Source: Streptomyces sp. NBC_01224 (GTDB taxonomy: Bacteria; Actinomycetota; Actinomycetes; Streptomycetales; Streptomycetaceae). From it: a stretch of DNA of 64,000 nt. The notes under the pieces are model-generated. The model searched no databases. It had not been told where the DNA came from and saw nothing but the letters and a program-made list of their open reading frames with translations. This document shows, piece after piece, positions 1 through 8,674 of the stretch (position 1 is its first letter; each line of letters opens with the position of its first letter). The translations under genes and the position numbers were made by a program. The stretch spans positions 9,233,001 through 9,297,000 of the forward strand of contig NZ_CP108529.1 in NCBI RefSeq assembly GCF_036002945.1, given 5' to 3'.

Positions 1-294
1 CCCCGCTGGGTGGTGGTGAAGGGCGGACACCTGCAGGGCGAGGCGGCGGACCTGCTGACGGACGGCGAGGAGGAGCACTGGCTGCGCGCCCTGCGGCACG
101 ACAACCGCCACACCCACGGCACGGGCTGCACGCTCGCCTCGGCCATCGCGGTAGGCCTGGCGCAGGGCCACCCGGTACCGGATGCGGTACGCCGGGCCAA
201 GGACTACGTCACCGTGGCGATCGCGGCGGGGTTCGCGCTGGGGGCCGGCATCGGGCCGGTGGACCACGGCTGGCGGATCCACGGGCGCGCCTGA
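1..294 (+). CDS. thiD: ThiD C-terminus (HMP kinase / HMP-P kinase), cut by window edge
   Basis: The frame is open from base 1 and ends at TGA 292-294, so only the last 97 codons are present. The segment GTGCTLASAIA is the ribokinase-fold anion-hole and catalytic region of hydroxymethylpyrimidine (phosphate) kinases, preceded by a VVVKGGHL strand as in ThiD. The enzyme phosphorylates HMP twice to make the pyrimidine half of thiamine in the cytoplasm. The tail WRIHGRA is ordinary for actinobacterial ThiD. Upstream context is not visible. Family assignment is firm; a fused partner domain upstream cannot be excluded. Confidence 0.9.
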   Translation, partial: PRWVVVKGGHLQGEAADLLTDGEEEHWLRALRHDNRHTHGTGCTLASAIAVGLAQGHPVPDAVRRAKDYVTVAIAAGFALGAGIGPVDHGWRIHGRA

Positions 295-311
295 GCCAGT
301 GGATGAGTCCC

Positions 312-350
312 GCACCGCCGGGCCGCGACATGGGCCCCGCCGGGCGGTGC
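312..350. terminator. Hairpin after thiD
   Basis: GCACCGCC at 312-319 pairs perfectly with GGCGGTGC at 343-350, and GC-rich bases inside can extend the stem. It lies 17 bases after the thiD stop and has no U-run, as is usual for Streptomyces terminators. The rest of 295-658 contains nothing else I can support. Confidence 0.4.
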
Positions 351-658
351 CTGTGTGGAGACGTTCCTGGCTGTGGTCCTGCTCCGTGCCGGATTCCTCG
401 TCACGAAAGCGCCGGCATCAGGGCTGTCCGGCGCGTCCGTTTTGACTCCCTCTTCGTCGGGCCTTGCAGCGCTGCCTGTGCGGGGTCACTTCATGAAGCG
501 TGGCGGCCCGTCGGCGCCGGCCGGGCATGAGGGTCGAACCGCCCGGGCCGGCAGCAGCGGCACCGGGCCGGGGTAACCCCCACGAACCAGGCAGAACCGT
601 GCGACCAGTACGGACGAGGGTGTCGGCACGCGCGGGGCCACACCCGCAGGGCTCGCGT

Positions 659-2506
659 TCAGTGCAGGTCGGCCCGCGCGGGGGTGTCGTCGAGGAAGCC
701 GCCCGACTGGTGCTGCCACAGCTTCGCGTAGGCGCCGTCCGACGCGAGCAACTCCTGGTGCGTGCCCTGCTCGACGATCCGTCCGCGGTCGAGGACGACG
801 AGCCGGTCCATGGTGGCGACCGTGCTCAGGCGGTGCGCCACCACGAGCGCCGTCCGCCCCTCCATGAGCCGCCACAGCGCCTCCTGGACGAGGATCTCGC
901 TCTCGGAGTCCAGGGCGCTGGTCGCCTCGTCGAGCAGCAGGATCGGCGCGTCGCGAAGGATCGCCCTGGCGAGGGCTACCCGCTGGCGCTGTCCGCCGGA
1001 CAGCTTGACACCGCGCTCGCCCACCATGGTGTCGAAGCCGTCCGGCAGCGCGTCGGCGAACTCCGTGACATGCGCCGCCTCGGCCGCGCGGCGGATCTCG
1101 GCGTCGGTGGCGTCCGGCCGGGCGAACGTGATGTTGTCCCGCAGCGTGCGGTGGAACATCGCCGGGTCCTGCGGCACGTAGGCGATCAGGCTGCGCAGGT
1201 CGGCCTGGCGCAGCGCACTGATGTCCTGACCCCCGATCAGGATCCGGCCGGCGTCGATGTCCGTCATCCGCAGCAGCAGCCGGCTGAGCGTGGTCTTGCC
1301 CCCGCCGGACCGGCCGACGAGGCCGATTTTCGCCCCGCTGGGCACAGCCAGGTCGAGGCCCTCGAAGAGCGGCTCGGCGCCTGCATGGGCGAAGGTCACG
1401 TGCTCGAAGTGGACGTCGGCGGCCCGGGACAGCAGCGGCTGCGGCGATGCCGGGTCGAGAACGGTCGGTGGCCGCAGCAGCAGTTCGGTGAACTGCGCGG
1501 CCTCCGTCATCGAGCTCTCCAGGCGGCGGTAGATCTGGTTGAACTCGAACATGATCCGCGTTGCGTTGGTGTAGTACGTGAAGGCGACCACGATCGCCTC
1601 CACGCCGTGCCCGCCCCCGCCGATCGCGACCGCGAGCAGCAGGCCCAGCGCGTTGGTCAGCACGGACATCGGTGCGACCAGTGTGTCGATGCGCAGGTTG
1701 CCGTAGTCCCACGACCGCAACGTGAGCCGCCGCGAGACCGCGACGCGGGAACGGTGCTCGGCGGCCTCGCGCTCCTCGGCGGCGAACGCCCGGACCGTGT
1801 CCATGTTCATCAGGCTGTCGGCGACGTGGCCAGACACCCGGGCGATCGCCTCCTCACGCTGGTCGACGAGCGACTGGCGGCGGCGGATGAGGGGCGTCAC
1901 GCACAGCGCCGTCAGCGCGATCATCGCCAAGAGCCCGACAACGAGCAGCGGTTCGTAGTGCCAGAGCACCACCGACCCGAACACCAGGGGCACGAAGCTG
2001 CCCACGACCGAGAACGTCAGCGTGTCGACGAACTCCTCGAAGCGGGACGCGAAGCTCAGGACCCGCTTTGTCAGCGACCCGGCGAAGTTGTCGTGGAAGA
2101 ACGTGGCGTCCTTGGCGAACAGCTCGTCCATGCCGATCACGTACAGGTGCTCGATGCCGAGGGCGTCAAGGCGGTTCAGGCAGTGCAGGCCGACGCGCCA
2201 CAGCGCCTCCGCGAGCAGCAGGACGCCGGCGAAGCCGAGGATGTAGGGCAGCGTCGGGCCGATGGCGATTCCGGCGTCGCCGGCGATCCGGCCGACCAGC
2301 TTCGCGACGAGCAGCGGCGCGATGTAGTTGATGCCGATGTTGCCCAGCGCCGGCAGCAGCATCGCGGGCACCGTCAGCCGCCGGAGCCGGGCCAACTCCC
2401 GCCCGTAGTAACGAAGGGCGAGGAGCACCGAGCCCCCGCCGGGCGGAACCTCGCGTGATTCAGGCAATCCCATCCACCCCTGTGTTGTCGTGCGGCAGCT
2501 CGTCAC
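659..2506 (-). CDS. ABC exporter, fused permease-ATPase
   Basis: A 615-residue half-transporter. The N-terminal ~330 residues form a six-helix exporter domain (hydrophobic stretches near 45-65, 80-105, 155-190, 275-300), followed by a nucleotide-binding domain with Walker A GRSGGGKTT, signature LSGGQRQR, Walker B ILLLDEATSALD and an H-loop AHRLST. It should work as a dimer in the cytoplasmic membrane; the substrate is unknown, and lipid, peptide or drug export is typical. The GTG start at 2506 is chosen because GGAG sits six bases upstream; an ATG at 2473 is the alternative. No second half-transporter lies next to it, so a homodimer is likely. Confidence 0.9.
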   Translation of the reverse strand: MTSCRTTTQGWMGLPESREVPPGGGSVLLALRYYGRELARLRRLTVPAMLLPALGNIGINYIAPLLVAKLVGRIAGDAGIAIGPTLPYILGFAGVLLLAEALWRVGLHCLNRLDALGIEHLYVIGMDELFAKDATFFHDNFAGSLTKRVLSFASRFEEFVDTLTFSVVGSFVPLVFGSVVLWHYEPLLVVGLLAMIALTALCVTPLIRRRQSLVDQREEAIARVSGHVADSLMNMDTVRAFAAEEREAAEHRSRVAVSRRLTLRSWDYGNLRIDTLVAPMSVLTNALGLLLAVAIGGGGHGVEAIVVAFTYYTNATRIMFEFNQIYRRLESSMTEAAQFTELLLRPPTVLDPASPQPLLSRAADVHFEHVTFAHAGAEPLFEGLDLAVPSGAKIGLVGRSGGGKTTLSRLLLRMTDIDAGRILIGGQDISALRQADLRSLIAYVPQDPAMFHRTLRDNITFARPDATDAEIRRAAEAAHVTEFADALPDGFDTMVGERGVKLSGGQRQRVALARAILRDAPILLLDEATSALDSESEILVQEALWRLMEGRTALVVAHRLSTVATMDRLVVLDRGRIVEQGTHQELLASDGAYAKLWQHQSGGFLDDTPARADLH

Positions 2507-2820
2507 GCGCTTCTCCGGGGAGAAGCCGTTGCCCCATGTCCGTGCGGAGCTTCGGTTCGAGTGAGTGCCTTCGCCCAGGTCGTCTTCCGGAGGCGGGGCA
2601 CGACGGCGGAGCCCCCGCGCTGCTCGTGGCGACGCATCCGCGCGAGTACGGGGAGGCCAGGAATCGCAGTGTCCCGCGGGGCGCCCGCGGTGTCCAAGCG
2701 TTTTCTCAGCCGACGGCTACCCGCAGCCGCTGCACAGGCGTCGGCGAGGCCGGCGCCCCGACGAGCGCCTCGCCGGAGAGCGGGCCCGGACCAGCCCGCG
2801 GCTCCAGCCGTTCTCCGCAC

Positions 2821-3068
2821 CGAATCCGACAGCTCGGAGAAGAGCGAGAACGGCTGCGTCACGCGCCCTGCGTCGCCGGCTCGGACAACAACTCGACGCT
2901 CTCAGCAACAGAGACTTGACCACGCGCGTCGGCGAACTGACCCACCACAACCATCAGCTCGCCGACCAACTCCAGCGAGCCAAGTCCGAAAACGCTGCTC
3001 TCAACAACAGCCTCACCAGCCTGCACAACGACCTCGCCGATGACCTCGCGGCCGTGCGCGTCGCTGTC
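2821..3068 (+). pseudogene. DUF6262-type transposon accessory protein, C-terminal remnant
   Basis: Two frames read together give RLGEERERLRHA-like then LRRRLGQQLDALSNRDL and a coiled coil containing VGELTHHNHQLADQLQ. This is the C-terminal half of the small DUF6262 proteins encoded beside tyrosine recombinases of Tn554-like elements. A frameshift lies near 2862. The helix-turn-helix N-terminus is missing and the usual C-terminal basic tail is replaced by phosphoesterase sequence on the other strand. No partner integrase is adjacent. Confidence 0.6.
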
Positions 3069-3420
3069 GAGGAACAGCATCAGCCAGTTCCCGACACCGA
3101 CGGCGGACTCCAGGTGTACGTTGGGGCGGGGCAGGCACGCCTGCAACGTGTCCTGCCGGTCGTGGTTGCCGGCGAGGCAGTAGACCGGGGTGGGGGGCGT
3201 GTCCGGGACCTCGCCCATCCGCTCGTACGCACCCGGCTCGCCGATGTCCGCCAGGTCTCCGGTGGCGACCACCAGCGCGGCCTCCGTGATCGCCTGCGTC
3301 GCGTCGGCGAGGACCGCCGCGAGCCCGTCGTCGGGTTCGTGGGAGACGAACCTCCGAACCCCGGGAGAGTCCTGGAAGTGCGGGAAGCCCTCGAATGGGG
3401 CAGGGATACCGATGTCGCAT
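3060..3420 (-). pseudogene. Calcineurin-like metallophosphoesterase fragment
   Basis: Read on the minus strand, the frame holds VVATGDLAD followed ~35 residues later by CLAGNHDR and then LFLDSDAHG, the GD-x and GNHD metal-binding motifs of class III cyclic-nucleotide-phosphodiesterase-like enzymes. The first metal motif (D-x-H) at the N-terminus and the C-terminal histidine motifs are absent. The 3' side runs straight into the oppositely oriented DUF6262 remnant. Function is lost. Confidence 0.65.
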
Positions 3421-3957
3421 GCCGAGGGGGAACGCTGTCTGAACACGGGGCCGGACTTGCGGCCGCCTCGGACGGAGTAAATCTTCCCGAGGACGCCCGG
3501 GTGACAGTCCGGGTGGGCCGCGTACTGATCGAGGTCATTTCCAGTGGGCAGCCCCCCAGGGCGTACGCGCTGGGGGTCGCGCAGGACATCCGACCGGGCG
3601 AAGGAACCTGTGGGACGCCGAACCCCTCCCCGGCGCCCAGTGCCGCATCGCGCACCGCGCACCGCATGGTCTGCCCCTGCCTCCCGCGCGAAGACCCCCC
3701 GCTGTGGGCCACCGCGCTACGGCAGGAGAACGAACGCCGGGCACAGCGCCTGTTCAACCTGCCCGACGACTGGGACCTCCCCGACACGGGCCGACCACGG
3801 CCTGACCGGCCCGGTACCGTGTCCACCGGCGGGGTTCGGTTCACTACCCGGTGACCAGCTCTTCACCCCGGCCCCCTGTACCCCGGATCAGCGCTCTGGC
3901 CCGGGATACAGCCGTGTCCTCACGTGGACTTCCGGTGTGGTCCTGCATCCTGTGCCC
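3421..3957. other. Gap without a recognisable gene
   Basis: Open frames exist on both strands but are GC-skew artefacts. A short plus-strand stretch near 3710-3790 (RQENERRAQRLFNLPDDW) looks protein-like and might be the tail of a lost gene; I do not recognise it. Confidence 0.3.
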
Positions 3958-4230
3958 ATGGCCGACACCTTTGACCACGCCCCGCAGGTATGGAACGCCG
4001 CACAGCTCCGCGAAGCCATCAAAGACCTGCCCGATGACACACCCATCCACATCGGTGTTGCCGAAGACCCCGGCGACTTCGACGGCTACCGCGACTTCGT
4101 GCTCGTGAACGCCGAACACGTGGAGAACTGGTGGCCGGCCACCTCCACCTCGCCCGAGCGCGCGGAGACCGAGAAGGCGCTGACCCTGTTTGCCGACTGG
4201 AAGGCCGACGAGTACGACGTCCTCGACTGA
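3958..4230 (+). CDS. DUF6225 family protein
   Basis: A 90-residue acidic cytoplasmic protein beginning MADTFDHAPQVW, with LPDDTPIHIGVAEDP and the aromatic/acidic tail FADWKADEYDVLD. I recognise this as the small DUF6225 family common in Streptomyces; its role is unknown. It has no signal peptide and no membrane segment. The ATG at 3958 is the natural start because family members begin at this point. It stands alone among debris and appears intact. Confidence 0.8.
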   Translation: MADTFDHAPQVWNAAQLREAIKDLPDDTPIHIGVAEDPGDFDGYRDFVLVNAEHVENWWPATSTSPERAETEKALTLFADWKADEYDVLD

Positions 4231-4374
4231 ACCCGCCGCAGTCACTCCCCGGCGGGGGAGCTCCCGGCTCGGTGCCGTCATTGCCAGGCCGCGGATTCCT
4301 GCGGTTCGACTCTTGACGGGTCAGCAGCATCGCCGCGGCGGCTGACGCCGGCGGCGGTCAGTACGCTCACGCCC

Positions 4375-4551
4375 ATGGGACTGGACATCAGTGTGCTGAT
4401 CGCCGACTGGTCATGGCTGGGCGAGGTACCTCCCCGGGAGCGGCTGGCACGGCTGCACGAGCTGCCGCCGCCCAGGGCAAGCGCGACGAACCGCGCCGGC
4501 CGGCCTTCGCCCGCCGCCGACCCCGCGCAGCGGGAGACACCCAGTTGCTGA
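4375..4551 (+). pseudogene. Truncated hypothetical (N-terminus only)
   Basis: ATG at 4375 opens MGLDISVLIADWSWLGEVPP, which resembles the N-terminus of longer Streptomyces hypothetical proteins. After about residue 28 the sequence turns into Pro/Arg/Ala-rich low complexity and stops at 58 residues. A deletion probably removed the rest. A further tiny open stretch at 4611-4694 ends in EVHFEKGPPR and overlaps an ATGA; I could not assign it. Confidence 0.4.
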
Positions 4552-4818
4552 GCCGTCAGGTTCTCGGGATGAGTCCTCCGAACACGGTGCGGGCGTAGAG
4601 CTGCTGGTGGCACGATGCCTCTTTTGCCGGGCCCCGGGGGCGTGCTGGTGGGCTGGCACATCGGTGAAGTCCACTTCGAGAAAGGGCCCCCGCGATGAGC
4701 GCGATCCGCAACGCCGAGACCATCAGCCAGTCCGGCGGTTCAGGCCGGACAACGTGTTGGTACTGGCGGAAATGACAATGGCCGTGAAGCCTGCGGGCGG
4801 CCGTCCGCAGGGCGTCGC

Positions 4819-5337
4819 CTACGGTCGCCTTACCTCGAACTGGAAGCAGCCGTACTCCAGGGCCCGCACGTGTACCAGTGCCACCTCCGGCTCGGCGAAC
4901 GCTTCCCCGAAGACCCGGTCGAACCCGACGTCGGCGTTGTCCGGGATCTCGAAGAAGAGGCCCCCGACGATGTGTCCCTCGGCGTTGTAGCGGCGGATGG
5001 TGCGCAGTGCCCCCGGTCGCGCGAAGGGGTAGCCCTGGGCTTCCCGTGGCTGTGCGCATTCGTCGGCGTGGATGAATACCGGCCCCGCTTCGTCGTAGGC
5101 TCCGGGGTCGGCCCCAGTTGCCGTCGCCCAGCGGCGCAGCGGCGCGTATGAGACGAGGGCGACCCGCTCGCCGGGCTCGATGGCCCGCAGGCAGCAGCGC
5201 AGCGGGCTGCCCACGCAATCGAGGGGAACGCCGTCCTCGCGCGCGGTGTACGGCCGCAGCGGCCGCCCGGCGTCATCGATGTCGCGGAGTTCCTTGAGTG
5301 CGGCGGGAGGGATGGGGAGAGGCGTGTACGCGGTCAT
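4819..5337 (-). CDS. DUF1203 domain protein
   Basis: 172 residues, start ATG at 5337. The central block LDCVGSPLRCCLRAIEPGER and later EAGPVFIHADEC are the conserved cysteine- and histidine-containing core of DUF1203, which spans nearly the whole protein. It is predicted cytoplasmic, with no signal or membrane segment. The biochemical role of the family is not established. The gene is monocistronic and intact, sitting between debris on both sides. Confidence 0.8.
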   Translation of the reverse strand: MTAYTPLPIPPAALKELRDIDDAGRPLRPYTAREDGVPLDCVGSPLRCCLRAIEPGERVALVSYAPLRRWATATGADPGAYDEAGPVFIHADECAQPREAQGYPFARPGALRTIRRYNAEGHIVGGLFFEIPDNADVGFDRVFGEAFAEPEVALVHVRALEYGCFQFEVRRP

Positions 5338-5546
5338 GGGGCCAGTGTCGGCGGCCGGCCCTTGGCGTGCTGGCGGGAATCAGACGCGAAGGTCTGCGGC
5401 ATTGCCGCGCTGTATTCGGCAGGTCACGAACGGAGCCAGAGCCGGATGGCTGCGACGGTGACGGTGCCGTGGATTCCTGATGGCTTTGTCGCAGGGGAAT
5501 CGGGTCGCGCTCCTGCGGTGAGCCTCTGCCCGTGTGGTGAGAACAG

Positions 5547-7350
5547 TCAGTCGCAGGACGGCCGGTGGTCCAGGTGTGGGAGCAGTGCCTTCCACTGCTT
5601 CTTCTCGACGCTGAGGGGGTGGGTGGTGCACAGCCGGTGGTAGATCCGGTCGGTGTCGAAGTCGATCAGGTAGGTGGGTCCTTTCGAGTACCGCCCTTCC
5701 AGATCGCCGTCCGGAACCACGGCCATGAAAGGGCTGCCGTCGGGCAGCAGCTTCAGGTCCTTCACGCCTTCCACGGTGGCGATCGCCGGCGTGCGCCATC
5801 TGCCGTCCTTCTCTGCCGCCCAGATGCGGTAGGGGTCGCCCGTCAGGACCCACCTTCCGTCCGGCGACGGCCTGATGTCCGTGAGGGCCCGGTCGAAGCG
5901 CATCTCGTCCATCTCCCGGGGCTTGTACGGGTCGCTCACATCCCAGAACTTCACGGTTCCGTCGGTGAGCGTCGTCGCCAGGACGCCTTTCCCGACCGGC
6001 TGATAGCCGCCGGACGCGGCGGGCAGCAGGGCCGCCTCTCCGGGGTTGCGGATGTCTCGCATGTCCCAGAGCTGGGTCCGCTGGGCTGGAGCGTCGTGCA
6101 TCAGCAGCCGTGTCGAGGGCACGTAACCTGCCTGCCCCACGGCCGCGTCCTTGAGGAGGGGGCCCTTGACCGGCTCGGCGGGGTCGGTGAGGTCCCAGAT
6201 GCGCAGGTCCATTGGCCTGCCCCGCCCCGGCTCGACCCGGTCCACGACCGCGAGCCCCCGGTCGCCCAGGAAGAACAGGCTCTCCCACCCCGCGACCGGC
6301 ACCGCGGGGAGCGTTGCGCGCCGCACCGGGCGGCGGACGTCCCGTATGTCCCACACCTGCACCGTGCCGGCGGCCCAGCCGCCGACGACCAGTAGCCTGC
6401 CGTCCGCGGACACCGCCGTGCGCACGTCCGAGGCCTTCACCGCGATCTCTGCTCCCGGCACCGGAGGCCTCTTCGCGTCCCCGCCGAAGTCCCACAGCCG
6501 GAACGCGTGGTCCTCCGTGCCCTCCGTCCACCGGTGCGCCATCAGCACCGGACGATCGGTCCCTGGAAGGAAGTAACGGGCTTCCCACGGTTTGGGCAGC
6601 GCGAACCGCAGACGCGGATCGGCCCCCTCGGCCGTGTCCGCGCTGCGGAGGTGCCGGCGGCCGCCCTCCACCGTCCACCAGGCCATCTTCCCTTCCGCAC
6701 CGGTCGCGACCAGCAGATCCCGTGTCGGGTGGGCGGCGACCGCCATCACCGAGGGGGTCGTGGCGGTGTCCAGCAACCGTGCCCGCGCCCGGTCGCGCAC
6801 GTTCCACAACCGCACTTCGCCCGGCCGTTCCGCCGCGCCCTTCCCGCTGATGCCGTTGCCCGTGACCAGCAGGCCGTCGTGGCGGAACGCCAGCGAGATC
6901 AGTGCGGCAGAAGCCACCGTACGGTCCGTCCGCAGCAGCGGCGCCGAGGGCTTCGAAACGTCCCACAGCCGCAGGCGGCCCTCGGCGCTCCCCGCCGCCA
7001 GCGTCCGGCCGTCCGGAGCGAACCTCAGGGTGTACGTGGTGCCTTCGGGGATGCCCCGCGCGGCGAGTCTCTCGGGCCGCCGGGGGTCGGTGACCCCACA
7101 GGGCGAGTTCCGTGGCCGTCTGCGCCGCCAGCAGACGGGCGCGCGGGTGGAAGGCGATGGCCGCGCTGCCCTTCAGCTTCAATGTCCCCGCCTTCACGGG
7201 CACGTTCCGGCGCGAGATGTCCCACAGCTGGATCCGCCCGCGGCGCTGGCTGGTCGCCAGCACATCTCCGTCCTTGCTGAACGCCAGGTTGAGCACCGGC
7301 TCACGATGCCCTGCCGAGACCTCGACCGGCGTCTCCGTCAGATAGGCCGC
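5547..7350 (-). pseudogene. WD40 beta-propeller half of a caspase-WD40 protein
   Basis: Ten or eleven WD-type blades are readable: IQLWDIS, LRLWDVS, VRLWNVR, FRLWDFG, VQVWDIR, LRIWDLT, TQLWDMR, VKFWDVS and others. The first ~85 residues are in one frame; at about 7097-7101 the codons for LWDVTDP have lost two bases and the remaining ~515 residues continue in another frame to the stop at 5547. The frame also differs from that of the upstream caspase, with a break near 7350. The intact ancestor would have been a caspase followed by a propeller, probably with a linker or ATPase between them that has been deleted. Confidence 0.75.
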
Positions 7351-7892
7351 GTAGAGGCTCCTTCCGTCAGCAGCCGCAGCAACTCCCCGCTGAAGAGCGT
7401 GTGTTCCGCGCCTGCGGGCGCGAACGAGGCCGCGTAGTGCGTCGCCGCGGCCAGCAGAAAGCTGCCCTCGGGGCGGGCCGAGGTGATGACTTCGCGGTAC
7501 GACTCCTGCGGCGCGGCCTGCGCGAGGCCCGAGAAGCAGCAGTCCAGGACGACCACCGTGCTTGCCGCGGCCTCACCGAGCCGCTTGCCCACCTGGTCGT
7601 AGGGGACGGCGTGGACGGTGTCGTCGGCCGAGGAAGTGCCCGATGTGGCGAGGTACAACTGCCGCCCGGGGCCGACCAGACCGTGGCCGATGAAGTAGAA
7701 GAGGACGACTCCGCCCTCGGAGGCGTCGATGGCGGTCTGCACGGCGGCGAGCACCTCGGTCGGCCCCTCCGGGTCGATGACCTCGGTGACCCTGCTGTCC
7801 ATGCCGCAGTTCTCCCGCAGCACCGCTGCGACGGCCTGAGCCGAGCGTGCGGCGCCGGGCAGATCCGACAGCGCCACGCGGCCGCCGCTGCC
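7338..7892 (-). pseudogene. Caspase-like (C14) protease domain, truncated
   Basis: The domain begins near GSGGRVALSDLPGA and shows both catalytic motifs: FYFIGHG with the His, and VVVLDCCFSG with the Cys nucleophile about 48 residues later. It ends at LFSGELLRLLTEG and then hits a stop in a wrong frame instead of entering the propeller. Actinomycete caspase/WD40 fusions of this layout are signalling or conflict-system effectors. Upstream, the protein start is replaced by a MerR tail. Catalytic residues remain, so a small soluble protease could in principle still be made. Confidence 0.75.
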
Positions 7893-8066
7893 GGTCTGTA
7901 CGAGATCGGCGATATGCGCGCAGAGCGGGTCGCGCTCTCCGGCGCGGAGTCGGAGTTCTCCTCGCTGGGCGCGTCGACGCAGGGCAGCAGTTCGACGATG
8001 GTGCGGCTGGACAGGCCTGCGGCGTACAGCCGTTGGACGGTCCGGGCGCTGCGGACCGCGAAGGAG
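7893..8066 (-). pseudogene. MerR-family regulator fragment
   Basis: One frame reads SARTVQRLYAAGLSSRTIVE followed by LLPC, typical of the MerR helix-turn-helix C-terminal part; after a frameshift near 7950 the dimerisation helix continues as AGERDPLCAHIADLVQT. The DNA-binding N-terminus is missing. It runs directly into the caspase domain on the same strand and lies back-to-back with the old-yellow-enzyme remnant. Divergent MerR/OYE pairs are common, so both probably came from one locus. Confidence 0.55.
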
Positions 8067-8073
8067 CCCTGAC

Positions 8074-8341
8074 GTGGCGACCCTTTTCATCAGCTACCGG
8101 CTCGGCGGACTGACGCTGCCCAACCGGGTGGTCATGCCCCCGATGACCCGGGTCGGGGCCGCCGACCACTGGCTCGGGCTGTGCCGACCTCATCAGCTTC
8201 GGCCGCGCCTTCATCGCCAACCCCGACCTGGTCGAGCGGCTGCGTGGCAGACTTCCGATCGCCCCCGTCGACGAGGCCACGTACTACCAGGGCGGTGATG
8301 CGGGCTACCTGACCTACTCGGCCCACCAGTACTGGGCCTGA
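8074..8341 (+). pseudogene. Old-yellow-enzyme (NADH:flavin oxidoreductase), internally deleted
   Basis: GTG at 8074 opens MATLFISYRLGGLTLPNRVV, the N-terminus of alkene reductases. Near 8180 the frame jumps to LISFGRAFIANPDLVERL and DEATYYQGGDAGYLTYSA, the genuine OYE C-terminus, ending at TGA 8339-8341. Roughly the central 270 residues, including the catalytic barrel, are gone, and the two ends are in different frames. No function remains. Confidence 0.75.
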
Positions 8342-8399
8342 CTCCGGTCTGCGGCGGGCGGGGCCGGCGGGCGGGCGGAACCGGAGCGGGCCGTGCAGC

Positions 8400-8590
8400 T
8401 CAGCCGGAGCCGCCCGCGCGGCGGGGCCGGGCCCTGGTCCGGCTCTTCAGGGCCCGGTATCGCTTGAGGAGAGTGGTGATCCTCTGGGGTGCCTGTACCT
8501 CGTGCAGGACGGCACGGGCGGTCCGTGTAGCCTCCAGCCGCTCAAGCGGTCCGGTGAACTCGATGGCAGCGGCCGGATTGTCGGCGGTCC
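8400..8590 (-). other. Possible C-terminal fragment of an unidentified protein
   Basis: The minus frame reads ERLEATRTARAVLHEVQAPQ then TTLLKRYRALKSRTRARPRR before a stop at 8400. It looks like a helical, basic protein tail rather than random antisense, but I do not recognise the family. No start or upstream domain is visible. Confidence 0.25.
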
Positions 8591-8674
8591 TGCGGCCGGC
8601 GCCCCTGTCCCGGACATGTCCCGGACGGGACAGGCAGGGCCGGAACGGCCGGTGCGCCCCTACTGTCGCTGGGC

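Noticed and set aside
486..2506. Long open frames on both strands overlapping the ABC exporter
   Set aside because: They are Arg/Pro/Gly-rich mirror frames of a high-GC gene with no motif; the ABC transporter frame has all the expected domains.
4290..4320. GGTTCGACTC-like T-loop suggesting a tRNA
   Set aside because: No acceptor, D or anticodon stem could be folded around it.
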